Below are positions 15,770 to 23,364 of a stretch of 37,165 nucleotides of DNA, in pieces. A model generated the notes under the pieces. It saw only the letters and a list, made by a program, of their open reading frames with translations, was not told the DNA's origin and did no database searches. The position numbers and the translations under genes are program-made. Source of the stretch: JBEKVE01 sp049514335 (GTDB lineage Bacteria > Actinomycetota > Acidimicrobiia > Acidimicrobiales > UBA8190); assembly GCA_049514335.1 (NCBI GenBank), contig JBEKVE010000006.1:1-37165 (forward strand). Reading direction: 5' to 3'. Position 1 is the first letter of the stretch; every line of letters begins with the position of its first letter.

Positions 15770-15800
15770 CGGGATCAGCTTCGGGTCAGCTCCGGGTCAG
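15770..15800. repeat. Short tandem repeat, about 2.8 copies of an 11-bp unit
   Basis: CGGGatCAGCTT, CGGGTCAGCTC and CGGGTCAG follow one another directly and run into the stop codon of the minus-strand gene at 15797. This may be slippage or a binding-site array at the convergent junction. There is no strong hairpin here, unlike at the other convergent gaps. Confidence 0.5.
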
Positions 15801-17008
15801 TGCGGCGTGCGCTCGTCGCAACCCCAGGGCGCACCATGGTCGACGAGAAGATCGAGAAAGGGCTGGGCCGGGAAGGCCTCGGGTCCGAGGATCCCCGCAC
15901 CGGTCCACACCCCCGAGTCCAGGAGCTCCAAGGCGATCACCGGGTTGATGGCGGTCTGCCACACCACCGCTTGGGAGTTGTACTCGGCCATGGACCAGGC
16001 GTTGTCCACCACGTGGTGGAGGTAGACCTCGCGGGGATTGCCGTCCTTGCCGGTGCCGGTCACCCACGTGCCCGCACACGTCAGCCCGTGCATGAGATGG
16101 CCCAGCTCGGCGGGGTCGGGCAGACACGCCGCCATCACGTCACGGGGCGACACCTGCATGCCGTCGACGGGGACGGGGACGGTCGAGTCGAGGCCCAGCT
16201 TGTGCAGGGTCTTGAGCATCCCGATGAACTCCTCACCCAGGCCGTACTTGAAGGTGACGCGGTTGGCCTCGACCCACCGGGGGACGAGGAGCACCTCTTC
16301 GTGCTCGACGTTGACGCATTCGATGGGACCGATCCCCGCCGGGAACTCGAACACCTCCAGCTCGCTGAACGGGGCAGTGGTGTACCAGCCGCGCCCGCGC
16401 TCCCAGATGATGGGCGGGTTGAGACATTCCTCGATCGTGGTCCAGATGGAGAAGGTGGGGGCGAAGTCGTACCCCTCCACCACGAGGTTGGCGCCGTCGC
16501 GCACGCCGATCTGGTCGATGGAGGAGAAGAGGCTGTCGGCGGCGTAGCGGGCGAAGACATCGGACAGGCCGGGTTCGACACCCATGCCCACGATGGCCAG
16601 CTTGCCACTGTCCTCCCACTCCTTCGCCATGGCGAACTGCTCGTCGCCGAGCATGACGCCGGTCTCGGAGTACGGGCGCTCGGGGTGGGGGTGCGACAGG
16701 GACATGGCCATGTCGAGGTAGTGCGTCTTGGCCCGCAACGCCCCCGTGAACAACGGCATCACGAAGCGGGGGTCCACAGCGTTCACGAGCACGTCGCAGC
16801 GCTCGGCCCGCAGGAGCTCCTCCACCGCGTGCTCGTCCGAGGCGTCGAGCTTGACGGCGTCGAAACGGTCACTGGCCGCCTGGGCCGCCCGCTGGGCCTT
16901 GTCCAGGGCGTAGTCGGCCACGATGACGTGCTCGAAGAGCTTGCGCCGTGCCGCCGTCCGGGCGAACGCCGTTCCGACTCCTCCGGCTCCCACCAGAAGT
17001 ACACGCAT
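15797..17008 (-). CDS. Saccharopine/carboxynorspermidine dehydrogenase-like oxidoreductase
   Basis: This 403-residue protein has a strong AGGAGGG ribosome site before its ATG. The N-terminal Rossmann motif is VLLVGAGGVGTAFA (residues 3-16). 'CDVLVNAVDP' and 'THYLDMA' follow as in the Sacchrp_dh_NADP family, then 'GMGVEPGLSDVFARYAAD', and a C-terminal domain with 'LPDPAEL', 'GLTCAGTWVTGTGKDGNPREVY' and 'QAVVWQTAINPVIALELL'. The size and order of these blocks resemble carboxynorspermidine dehydrogenase more than full-length fungal saccharopine reductase, which would suit a polyamine locus. Lysine-degrading dehydrogenases of this fold remain possible. It is divergent from the aminobutyraldehyde dehydrogenase. 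Family membership is firm; the substrate is not. Confidence 0.8.
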   Translation of the reverse strand: MRVLLVGAGGVGTAFARTAARRKLFEHVIVADYALDKAQRAAQAASDRFDAVKLDASDEHAVEELLRAERCDVLVNAVDPRFVMPLFTGALRAKTHYLDMAMSLSHPHPERPYSETGVMLGDEQFAMAKEWEDSGKLAIVGMGVEPGLSDVFARYAADSLFSSIDQIGVRDGANLVVEGYDFAPTFSIWTTIEECLNPPIIWERGRGWYTTAPFSELEVFEFPAGIGPIECVNVEHEEVLLVPRWVEANRVTFKYGLGEEFIGMLKTLHKLGLDSTVPVPVDGMQVSPRDVMAACLPDPAELGHLMHGLTCAGTWVTGTGKDGNPREVYLHHVVDNAWSMAEYNSQAVVWQTAINPVIALELLDSGVWTGAGILGPEAFPAQPFLDLLVDHGAPWGCDERTPH

Positions 17009-17061
17009 GGCAGCCCTCCTCACATCCGCGCTCCCCGTGGAGCGCCGTCATCGACATGTTC

Positions 17062-17077
17062 CCACCATCGATGGTGG
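17062..17077. promoter_or_regulatory. 16-bp perfect palindrome in a divergent gap, operator candidate
   Basis: CCACCATC and GATGGTGG are exact reverse complements with no spacer, lying in the 200-nt gap between the divergent saccharopine-dehydrogenase-like gene and the aldehyde dehydrogenase. A dimeric regulator could control both from here. A possible plus-strand promoter lies downstream (TTGTCG 17131-17136, 17-nt spacer, GAGTGT 17154-17159), and a smaller repeat GGTCC-gt-GGACC is at 17179-17190. Confidence 0.5.
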
Positions 17078-17208
17078 CGCTGACGGCCATTGCCGACCAG
17101 GGACCAAGGTCCTGACCCTTCCATCCTCCCTTGTCGCGGCGGCCTATGAGTGGGAGTGTGGGCCGCCGATGACCGGCAGGTCCGTGGACCGCAGGCAGGA
17201 GGAACGCG

Positions 17209-18648
17209 ATGAGTGGCGACCGGCGAAAGCTGCAGAACTTCGTGGGCGGGCAGTACGCGGCCACTGAGGACGGGGTCATCGAGGACGTCGTGAACCCCTG
17301 CACCGGCGAGCCCTTCGCCACGATGCCGGTATCGGGGGTGGTCGACGTCGACCGAGCCTTCGGCGTGGCGCAGCGGGCCTTCGAAAGCTGGCGCGAGACC
17401 ACCCCCTCCGAGCGCAGTCTGGCCCTGTTCCGCCTGGCTGACGCCGTCGAAGCGCGGGCCGGGGAGCTCGTGGCCGTGGAGTGCGAGAACACCGGCAAGC
17501 CCCTAGCGCTCACCTTGTCGGAGGAGATACCACCCATGGTGGATCAGATCCGGTTCTTCGCCAGCGCCTGCCGGCTCCTCGAGGGGCGTTCGGCGGGCGA
17601 GTACATGCGGGGGTTCACCTCCTTCGTCCGGCGTGAGCCCGTCGGTGTGTGTGCCCAGGTGACCCCGTGGAACTACCCGATGATGATGGCGGTGTGGAAG
17701 TTCGCCCCTGCCGTTGCAGCGGGCAACGCCGTCGTGCTCAAGCCCGCCCACACCACGCCGGCATCCACGCTCCTGCTGGCCGAGATGGCCGCCGAGTTCC
17801 TGCCGCCCGGCGTTTTCAACGTCGTGTGCGGCAACCGCGACACGGGCCGGGCCCTGGTGGCGCACCCCATCCCGCAGATGGTGTCCATCACCGGCAGCGT
17901 CCGGGCCGGGCGCGAGGTGGCGATCTCGGCCGCCGAGGACGTGAAGCGCGTCCACCTGGAGCTGGGCGGCAAGGCCCCGGTGGTGGTCTTCGACGACGTG
18001 GACGTGGCCGCCGCCGCCGAGGGCATCGCCCTGGCGGGGTACTTCAATGCCGGCCAGGACTGCACGGCGGCGACGCGCGTGCTGGCCGGTCCCCGCGTGC
18101 ACGACGAGCTGGCGGCCGCTCTGGTGGAGCAGGCCCGGGCCCAGACGGTGGGCGGGCCCGAGGTCGAGGGGGCGGACCTCGGCCCCCTGAACAGCGCCGA
18201 CCAGCTGGGCCGGGTGCGGGCGTTCGTCGACGGCCTCCCCGACCACGCCCAGGTCCGCACCGGGGGCACGCAGATCGGCGATCGGGGCTTCTTCTACGAG
18301 CCCACCGTGGTGAGCGACGTGCGCCAGGACGACGACATCATCCAGCAGGAGGTGTTCGGTCCGGTGATCACGGTGCAACGCTTCACCGACGAGGACCAGG
18401 CCGTGGCGTGGGCCAACGGAGTGGAGTACGGGCTGGCCTCGTCGGTGTGGACACGCGACCACGCCCGTGCCATGCGCATGGCCAAGCGACTCGACTTCGG
18501 GTGCGTGTGGATCAACACCCATATCCCGCTCGTGGCGGAGATGCCCCACGGTGGATTTCGTCACTCGGGGTACGGCAAGGACCTGTCGGTGTACGGGTTC
18601 GAGGACTACACGCGCATCAAGCACGTCATGTCGGCCATCGACGGCTGA
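17209..18648 (+). CDS. patD: Gamma-aminobutyraldehyde dehydrogenase (ALDH superfamily)
   Basis: This 479-residue protein is preceded by AGGAGG (17197-17202), six bases before the ATG. It is an NAD-dependent ALDH with all key parts: VTPWNYPM at 151-158, the cofactor loop [10 protein letters not shown] (227-236), general base Glu251 in LELGGKAP, and nucleophile Cys285 in [11 protein letters not shown]. The C-terminal run [20 protein letters not shown] and '[22 protein letters not shown]' is characteristic of the 4-aminobutanal (ABAL) dehydrogenases of putrescine degradation. Expected reaction: 4-aminobutanal to GABA, feeding the GABA transaminase encoded convergently next to it. Betaine aldehyde dehydrogenase is the nearest alternative. 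Confidence 0.88.
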   Translation: MSGDRRKLQNFVGGQYAATEDGVIEDVVNPCTGEPFATMPVSGVVDVDRAFGVAQRAFESWRETTPSERSLALFRLADAVEARAGELVAVECENTGKPLALTLSEEIPPMVDQIRFFASACRLLEGRSAGEYMRGFTSFVRREPVGVCAQVTPWNYPMMMAVWKFAPAVAAGNAVVLKPAHTTPASTLLLAEMAAEFLPPGVFNVVCGNRDTGRALVAHPIPQMVSITGSVRAGREVAISAAEDVKRVHLELGGKAPVVVFDDVDVAAAAEGIALAGYFNAGQDCTAATRVLAGPRVHDELAAALVEQARAQTVGGPEVEGADLGPLNSADQLGRVRAFVDGLPDHAQVRTGGTQIGDRGFFYEPTVVSDVRQDDDIIQQEVFGPVITVQRFTDEDQAVAWANGVEYGLASSVWTRDHARAMRMAKRLDFGCVWINTHIPLVAEMPHGGFRHSGYGKDLSVYGFEDYTRIKHVMSAIDG

Positions 18649-18670
18649 CCTGAGCGCAAGCCCGAGGCCC

Positions 18671-18696
18671 GACGGCTGATCCGGTGGGCAGCCGTC
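18671..18696. terminator. Terminator hairpin between convergent patD and gabT
   Basis: GACGGCTG (18671-18678) and CAGCCGTC (18689-18696) are perfect 8-bp arms with a 10-nt loop, reaching into the stop codon of gabT (18695-18697). It is a probable bidirectional terminator and has no T-tract. Confidence 0.5.
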
Positions 18697-20014
18697 AGGC
18701 GACAGACAGCGCGGCGTCGAGGATGCTCAGGCCCTCGTCGAGAAGATCGTCGGGGATGACGAGCGGCGGGAGCAGGCGGATCACGTTGCCGTAGGTCCCT
18801 GCCGTGAGGACGAGCAGACCCTGGGCATGGCAGGCGGCCGCCACCCGGGCCGTGGCCGCCTTGTCGGGGCTCGTGCCATCGGGGCCGACGAGCTCGATGG
18901 CGACCATGGCACCGCGCCCCCGGGCCTGTCCCACCACGGCATGGGTGGCGGCCATAGCCTCGAGGCGGCCCAGCATGACCCCGCCAATGGCACGTGCCCG
19001 GGCCACAAGGTCGTCGCGCTCCATGGTGTCGATGGCGGCGAGCGCCGCCGCACAGGCCACGGGGTTGCCGCCGAACGTGCCGCCCAGGCCGCCGGGGTGC
19101 ACGGTGTCCATCAGCTCGGCGCGCCCCGTCACGCCCGCGATGGGCAGGCCGCCGCCCAGGCTCTTGGCGGTGGTGACGATGTCGGGCACGACTCCCTCGT
19201 GCTCGCACGCGAACCATCGTCCGGTGCGGCCGAAGCCTGACTGGATCTCGTCGGCCACGAGGACGACACCGTTGTCCGCGCACCAGGCGGCGAGACCGGG
19301 AAGCCAGCCCGGCTCGGGCACGACGAAGCCGCCCTCGCCGGCGATGGGCTCCACCACCACGCACGCCACCGCCCGGCCACCGACCGTCGTCTCGATGATG
19401 CCGATGGTCTCTGCCAGCGTCCCGGTGCCGCGGAACGGGTCGGAGTACGGAGCCCGGTACACCTCGGGGGCGAAGGGCCCGAAGCCCCGCTTGTAGGGCA
19501 TGGCCTTCCCCGTGAGGCTCATGCCCATGAGGGTCCGGCCGTGGAACCCGTGGTCGAACGCCACGACCGCGCTCCGTCCGGTGGCGTACCGGGCCACCTT
19601 GACGGCGTTCTCGACCGCCTCCGCTCCGGAATTGAGAAGGAAGGACCGCTTCGGATGGTCACCGGGGGTGAGAGCGTTGAGCCGCTCGCACACCTCGACG
19701 TATCCCTCGTACGGCGTGACCTGGAAGCAGGTATGGGTGAAGCGCTCCGCCTGCTCGGCCAGGGCTGCGGTCACCCGGGGCTCGGCGTTGCCGACGTTGG
19801 TGACCGAGATGCCCGAGGCGAAGTCGATGAGCCGGTTGCCGTCGACATCCTCGACCACGCCGCCCCCGGCGCGGGCCACGAAGACGCCCAACGTCGTGCC
19901 CACCCCGACCGGGATCGCCGCCTCGCGCCTCGCCATGAGCGCCCGCGAGCGCGGACCGGGGATCTCGGTCACGAGCAGGCGCTCCTGGGGGATTCGGTCC
20001 GTCGTCGTGTCCAT
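18695..20014 (-). CDS. gabT: 4-aminobutyrate--2-oxoglutarate transaminase
   Basis: This 439-residue class III PLP aminotransferase begins MDTTTDRIPQERLLVTEIPGPRS, where the 'T-x-I-P-G-P-x-S' opening is typical of actinobacterial GabT. Other marks are GSGAEAVENAVKVAR-type phosphate binding (here NSGAEAVENAVKVAR, 128-142), FDHGFHGRT (153-161), CVVVEPIAGEGGF, Asp255 and Gln258 in ADEIQSGFGRTG, and the PLP lysine Lys284 in TTAKSLGGGLPIAG. It should convert GABA plus 2-oxoglutarate to succinate semialdehyde plus glutamate in the cytoplasm. It follows naturally from the adjacent aminobutyraldehyde dehydrogenase, while the divergent glutamate dehydrogenase can regenerate 2-oxoglutarate. No succinate semialdehyde dehydrogenase is adjacent. 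The frame is open far upstream, but the family's N-terminus sets this start. Confidence 0.92.
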   Translation of the reverse strand: MDTTTDRIPQERLLVTEIPGPRSRALMARREAAIPVGVGTTLGVFVARAGGGVVEDVDGNRLIDFASGISVTNVGNAEPRVTAALAEQAERFTHTCFQVTPYEGYVEVCERLNALTPGDHPKRSFLLNSGAEAVENAVKVARYATGRSAVVAFDHGFHGRTLMGMSLTGKAMPYKRGFGPFAPEVYRAPYSDPFRGTGTLAETIGIIETTVGGRAVACVVVEPIAGEGGFVVPEPGWLPGLAAWCADNGVVLVADEIQSGFGRTGRWFACEHEGVVPDIVTTAKSLGGGLPIAGVTGRAELMDTVHPGGLGGTFGGNPVACAAALAAIDTMERDDLVARARAIGGVMLGRLEAMAATHAVVGQARGRGAMVAIELVGPDGTSPDKAATARVAAACHAQGLLVLTAGTYGNVIRLLPPLVIPDDLLDEGLSILDAALSVA

Positions 20015-20221
20015 GGTCGCCCCTCGCGCTCGGGCCTGCGTGATCGAGCATACGGGTGGGCCCGCCGGAGGTGCCACGGGTCGAGGGTCCCCGTGACGAG
20101 CACTGGCGGACATCGGGCCCTTGGACCCTGGAGGTCCCCGTCCACCGGCTCGTACGGTCGCAATTGGGCTCGGACTGTCGCATCCGGGCAGTGCGAAAGG
20201 ACCGGGGGCGTGGAAGGGCAC

Positions 20222-21568
20222 ATGGAGGACGTGGTGGAGGCGATCCGTGCCAAGAATCCCGGCGAGTCGGCATTCCTCCAGGCCGTGGAGCAGGTGGCGG
20301 TGTCGGTGGCCCCCGTCCTCGACCGCCGCCCCGACTATCGCAGCGCCAGGATCTTCGAGCGTCTGGCCGAGCCCGAGCGCGTCATCATCTTCCGCGTCAA
20401 TTGGGTGGACGACGCGGGAGAGGTCCGGCTCAACCGCGGCTTCAGGGTCCAGATGAACAGCGCCATCGGGCCCTACAAGGGAGGGCTGCGGTTCCACCCC
20501 ACGGTGAACCTCGGCGTGGTCAAGTTCCTGGCTTTCGAGCAGGTCCTCAAGAACGCTCTCACCACGCTGCCCCTGGGTGGGGCCAAGGGCGGCTCGGACT
20601 TCGATCCCAAAGCGAAGAGCGACGCCGAGGTGCGCCGCTTCTGCCAGTCGTTCATGACGGAGCTGTACCGCCACATCGGGCAGTTCACCGACGTCCCGGC
20701 GGGCGACATCGGTGTCGGCGGGCGCGAGATCGGGTTCCTGTTCGGCCAGCACAAGCGCATCACCAACCAATTCACCGGGGTCATGACGGGCAAGGAGCCC
20801 AACTGGGGCGGGTCCCACATCCGCACCGAGGCCACCGGGTACGGGCTCGTGTACTTCGCGACCGAGATGCTCGGCACCCGCGACGACGACCTCGACGGCA
20901 AGCGGTGTCTCGTGTCGGGGGCGGGAAACGTGGCGCAGTACACGGCGGAGAAGTTGCTCGACCTGGGCGCGGTCCCGATCAGCATGTCCGACTCCGACGG
21001 TTTCGTTGTCGATCTCGCCGGCATCGACCGGGAGAAGCTCGCATGGGTCATGGCGCTCAAGAACGAGCGGCGCGGTCGCATCCGCGAGTACGCCGAGCAC
21101 TTCCCCGGGTCGACGTTCGTGCCGGCCGAGCCCAACGGTGAGAATCCCCTGTGGGACGTTCCCGCCGATTGTGCCTTCCCCTGCGCCACCCAGAACGAGA
21201 TCTCCGCCAAGGACGCCGCCAACCTGGTGCGCAACGGCGTCATCCTGGTCGCAGAGGGCGCCAACATGCCCACCGTCCCCGACGGGGTGGCGCAGTTCCT
21301 CGAGGCGGACATCCTCTACGGCCCGGCCAAGGCGGCCAACGCCGGCGGCGTCGCGGTGTCGGGGCTCGAGATGGCCCAGGACAGCGGGCGGGTGCCGTGG
21401 CCGGCCGACCAGGTCGACGAGCGTCTGCGGGCGATCATGCGCGACATCCACGGCCAGGCCCGCCGAGCCGCAGCGGAGTATGGCGTGCCCGGCAACTACG
21501 TCACCGGAGCCAACGTCGCCGGGTTCGTGAAGGTCGCCGACGCCATGCTCGACGAGGCCACGATCTGA
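20222..21568 (+). CDS. gdhA: NADP-type glutamate dehydrogenase
   Basis: This 448-residue protein has the length usual for hexameric GdhA. Signature elements are NRGFRVQMNSAIGPYKGGLRFHP split over 71-92, LPLGGAKGGSDFDPK with catalytic Lys122, the catalytic Asp in DVPAGDIGVGGREIG, the Rossmann loop VSGAGNVAQYTAEKL, and 'AEGANMP' near the end. It interconverts glutamate and 2-oxoglutarate plus ammonium. NADP use is inferred from the GdhA-type length and sequence. I prefer the ATG at 20222 with a GGAAGGG site just upstream; an in-frame GTG at 20210 is possible. It is divergent from gabT and 23 nt ahead of the second APC permease, so it couples nitrogen release or assimilation to amine use. Confidence 0.93.
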   Translation: MEDVVEAIRAKNPGESAFLQAVEQVAVSVAPVLDRRPDYRSARIFERLAEPERVIIFRVNWVDDAGEVRLNRGFRVQMNSAIGPYKGGLRFHPTVNLGVVKFLAFEQVLKNALTTLPLGGAKGGSDFDPKAKSDAEVRRFCQSFMTELYRHIGQFTDVPAGDIGVGGREIGFLFGQHKRITNQFTGVMTGKEPNWGGSHIRTEATGYGLVYFATEMLGTRDDDLDGKRCLVSGAGNVAQYTAEKLLDLGAVPISMSDSDGFVVDLAGIDREKLAWVMALKNERRGRIREYAEHFPGSTFVPAEPNGENPLWDVPADCAFPCATQNEISAKDAANLVRNGVILVAEGANMPTVPDGVAQFLEADILYGPAKAANAGGVAVSGLEMAQDSGRVPWPADQVDERLRAIMRDIHGQARRAAAEYGVPGNYVTGANVAGFVKVADAMLDEATI

Positions 21569-21591
21569 CACGACCTGAAGGGAGCGCCGCC

Positions 21592-23283
21592 ATGTCAACG
21601 ACGACACCCGCTCCGAGCCCAGGACCGGGACCGGCACCAGCAGCGGCTCTCGTCCTGTCGCACACCGAGGCCCCCACCGACAAGGGGCTCAAGTCGGGGG
21701 CCCTGGGCCTGATCTCCAACATCGTCATCGGCGTTGCCTCCACCGCGCCCGCCTACAGCCTGGCCGCCACCCTGGGTCTGATCGTGGCTGCCGTCGGCCT
21801 CAAGTCGCCGCTCGTGGCCGTGCTCGCCTTCGTCCCCATGCTCCTGGTCTCCATCGGCTACAGCGAGCTCAACAAAGCCGACCCCGACTGCGGCACCACC
21901 TTCACGTGGGGTACCCGCACCTTCGGCCCCAGGGTGGGGTGGTGGGGGGGATGGGGCATCATCGCCTCCGACGTGCTGGTCATGGCGAGCCTGGCTCAGG
22001 TGACGGGCCAGTACAGCTTCTTGCTGTTCAACGCGCACGGCATCGGGTCCAACCCCACCGACGGATGGGTGCTGCTCGTGGGCCTGGCCTTCCTGGCCGC
22101 CATGACCTACATCTGTTACCGGGGGATCGAGATCTCGGCCCGGGTGCAGCGGCTGCTGCTCTCGGTCGAGGTGATCATGCTGGTGGTCTTCGCCGTGACC
22201 GCCCTCGTCCGGGTGGCGGTGGGGACAGCGCCGGCCGTTCACCTCGCTCCGCGCTTGTCCTGGATCACGTTCAGCGGCACGTCGTTCTCGACCATGGTGA
22301 CCGGTGTCCTGCTCATGCTCTTCATCTACTGGGGCTGGGACACCTCGGTCTCGGTCAACGAGGAGACGGCCGACAGCCGGCGTAATCCCGGCCTGGCCGC
22401 CATCATCTCGACGGTGCTGCTGCTGTGCACCTACTTCATCGTCACCCTGGCGGCTCAGGCCTATGCCGGCATCGGGACCAAGGGCATCGGCCTGGCCAAC
22501 CCTGCACATCAGAGCGATGTGATCTCGGTGCTGGGCACGGCGGTGTTCGGCCCCGGCTGGGTGGGGTCGGTCCTGGCGCACCTGCTCGTGCTCATGGTGC
22601 TCACCTCCGCGGCGGCATCCACGCAGACCACCATCCTGCCCACGGCCCGCACCACACTGTCGATGGCGATCTACAAGGGCATCCCCGACGCATTCGGGCG
22701 GATGCACAAGAAGCACCTGACGCCCACGGTGTCGACGCTCACCATGGGCGGCATCTCCGCCGTGCTGTACCTGGTGATGAACCAGGTGGCGAAGGGCAAC
22801 CTCATCCCCGACGCCGTCACTGCCATCGGGATCTGGATCGCCTTCTACTACGGCCTCACCGGGTTCACTTGCGTGTGGTACTACCGCAAGGTCCTCACCC
22901 GCAGCGCCCGCGACCTGTGGATGAAGGGCGTCCTGCCCCTGCTGGGCGGCCTCATGCTGTACTTCGCCATGGGGTGGAGCATCTGGAAGGACTGGAACTA
23001 CAACAACTCCACCGCTGCCAGCTACACCTCGTGGCACCTGCCATTTCCACCGCACTCCCAGGTGGGTGGCGTGTTCCTCATCGCCCTCGTGTCGGCGTTG
23101 ATCGGCGCGCTGTGTGTGGTGGCGTGGCGCATCGCCGGGCCGGCGTATTTCCGGGGAGAGACGCTCAACCGCTCCACGCCCACCCTGGTGCCCGAGGACG
23201 AAGCCCTACCCCTCACCGCCTACGACGGCGCGGCCGTCGACGAGGGACCGGGGAGCCGGCCGGGTTCGGCGCCCGCCGCGTGA
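21592..23283 (+). CDS. APC-family amino acid/polyamine permease, second paralogue
   Basis: This 563-residue protein has a GAAGGGA ribosome site and follows gdhA by 23 nt. After a Pro/Ala-rich N-terminus (about 1-28) it has about 12 membrane segments. TM1 carries NIVIGVASTAPAYSLAATLG, TM2-3 'LNKADPDCGTTFTWGTRTFGPRVGW', TM6 'YWGWDTSVSVNEETAD' and TM8 'TSAAASTQTTILPTARTTLSMA', each closely matching the permease at 13420 block by block. The two are paralogues in the same catabolic region, so they may import different amines or act at different affinities. The C-terminal 50 residues are hydrophilic and cytoplasmic. The substrate is inferred only from the neighbours. Confidence 0.88.
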   Translation: MSTTTPAPSPGPGPAPAAALVLSHTEAPTDKGLKSGALGLISNIVIGVASTAPAYSLAATLGLIVAAVGLKSPLVAVLAFVPMLLVSIGYSELNKADPDCGTTFTWGTRTFGPRVGWWGGWGIIASDVLVMASLAQVTGQYSFLLFNAHGIGSNPTDGWVLLVGLAFLAAMTYICYRGIEISARVQRLLLSVEVIMLVVFAVTALVRVAVGTAPAVHLAPRLSWITFSGTSFSTMVTGVLLMLFIYWGWDTSVSVNEETADSRRNPGLAAIISTVLLLCTYFIVTLAAQAYAGIGTKGIGLANPAHQSDVISVLGTAVFGPGWVGSVLAHLLVLMVLTSAAASTQTTILPTARTTLSMAIYKGIPDAFGRMHKKHLTPTVSTLTMGGISAVLYLVMNQVAKGNLIPDAVTAIGIWIAFYYGLTGFTCVWYYRKVLTRSARDLWMKGVLPLLGGLMLYFAMGWSIWKDWNYNNSTAASYTSWHLPFPPHSQVGGVFLIALVSALIGALCVVAWRIAGPAYFRGETLNRSTPTLVPEDEALPLTAYDGAAVDEGPGSRPGSAPAA

Positions 23284-23364
23284 GCGCGGACCCGAGCCAC
23301 CTCTTCGCCGCCGCTCCGGAGAGGGTGGCCTACGCCGGGGCCTCGAGTCCGCCCGGGTCCCCGG

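Noticed and set aside
20041..20221. Possible hairpin CACGGG...CCCGTG between gabT and gdhA
   Set aside because: Only six pairs in a GC-rich gap, not distinguishable from chance.
18697..21637. Minus-strand frame continuing far upstream of gabT, through the gdhA region
   Set aside because: GabT homology starts at 20014. The upstream part is antisense to gdhA, which is unmistakable.
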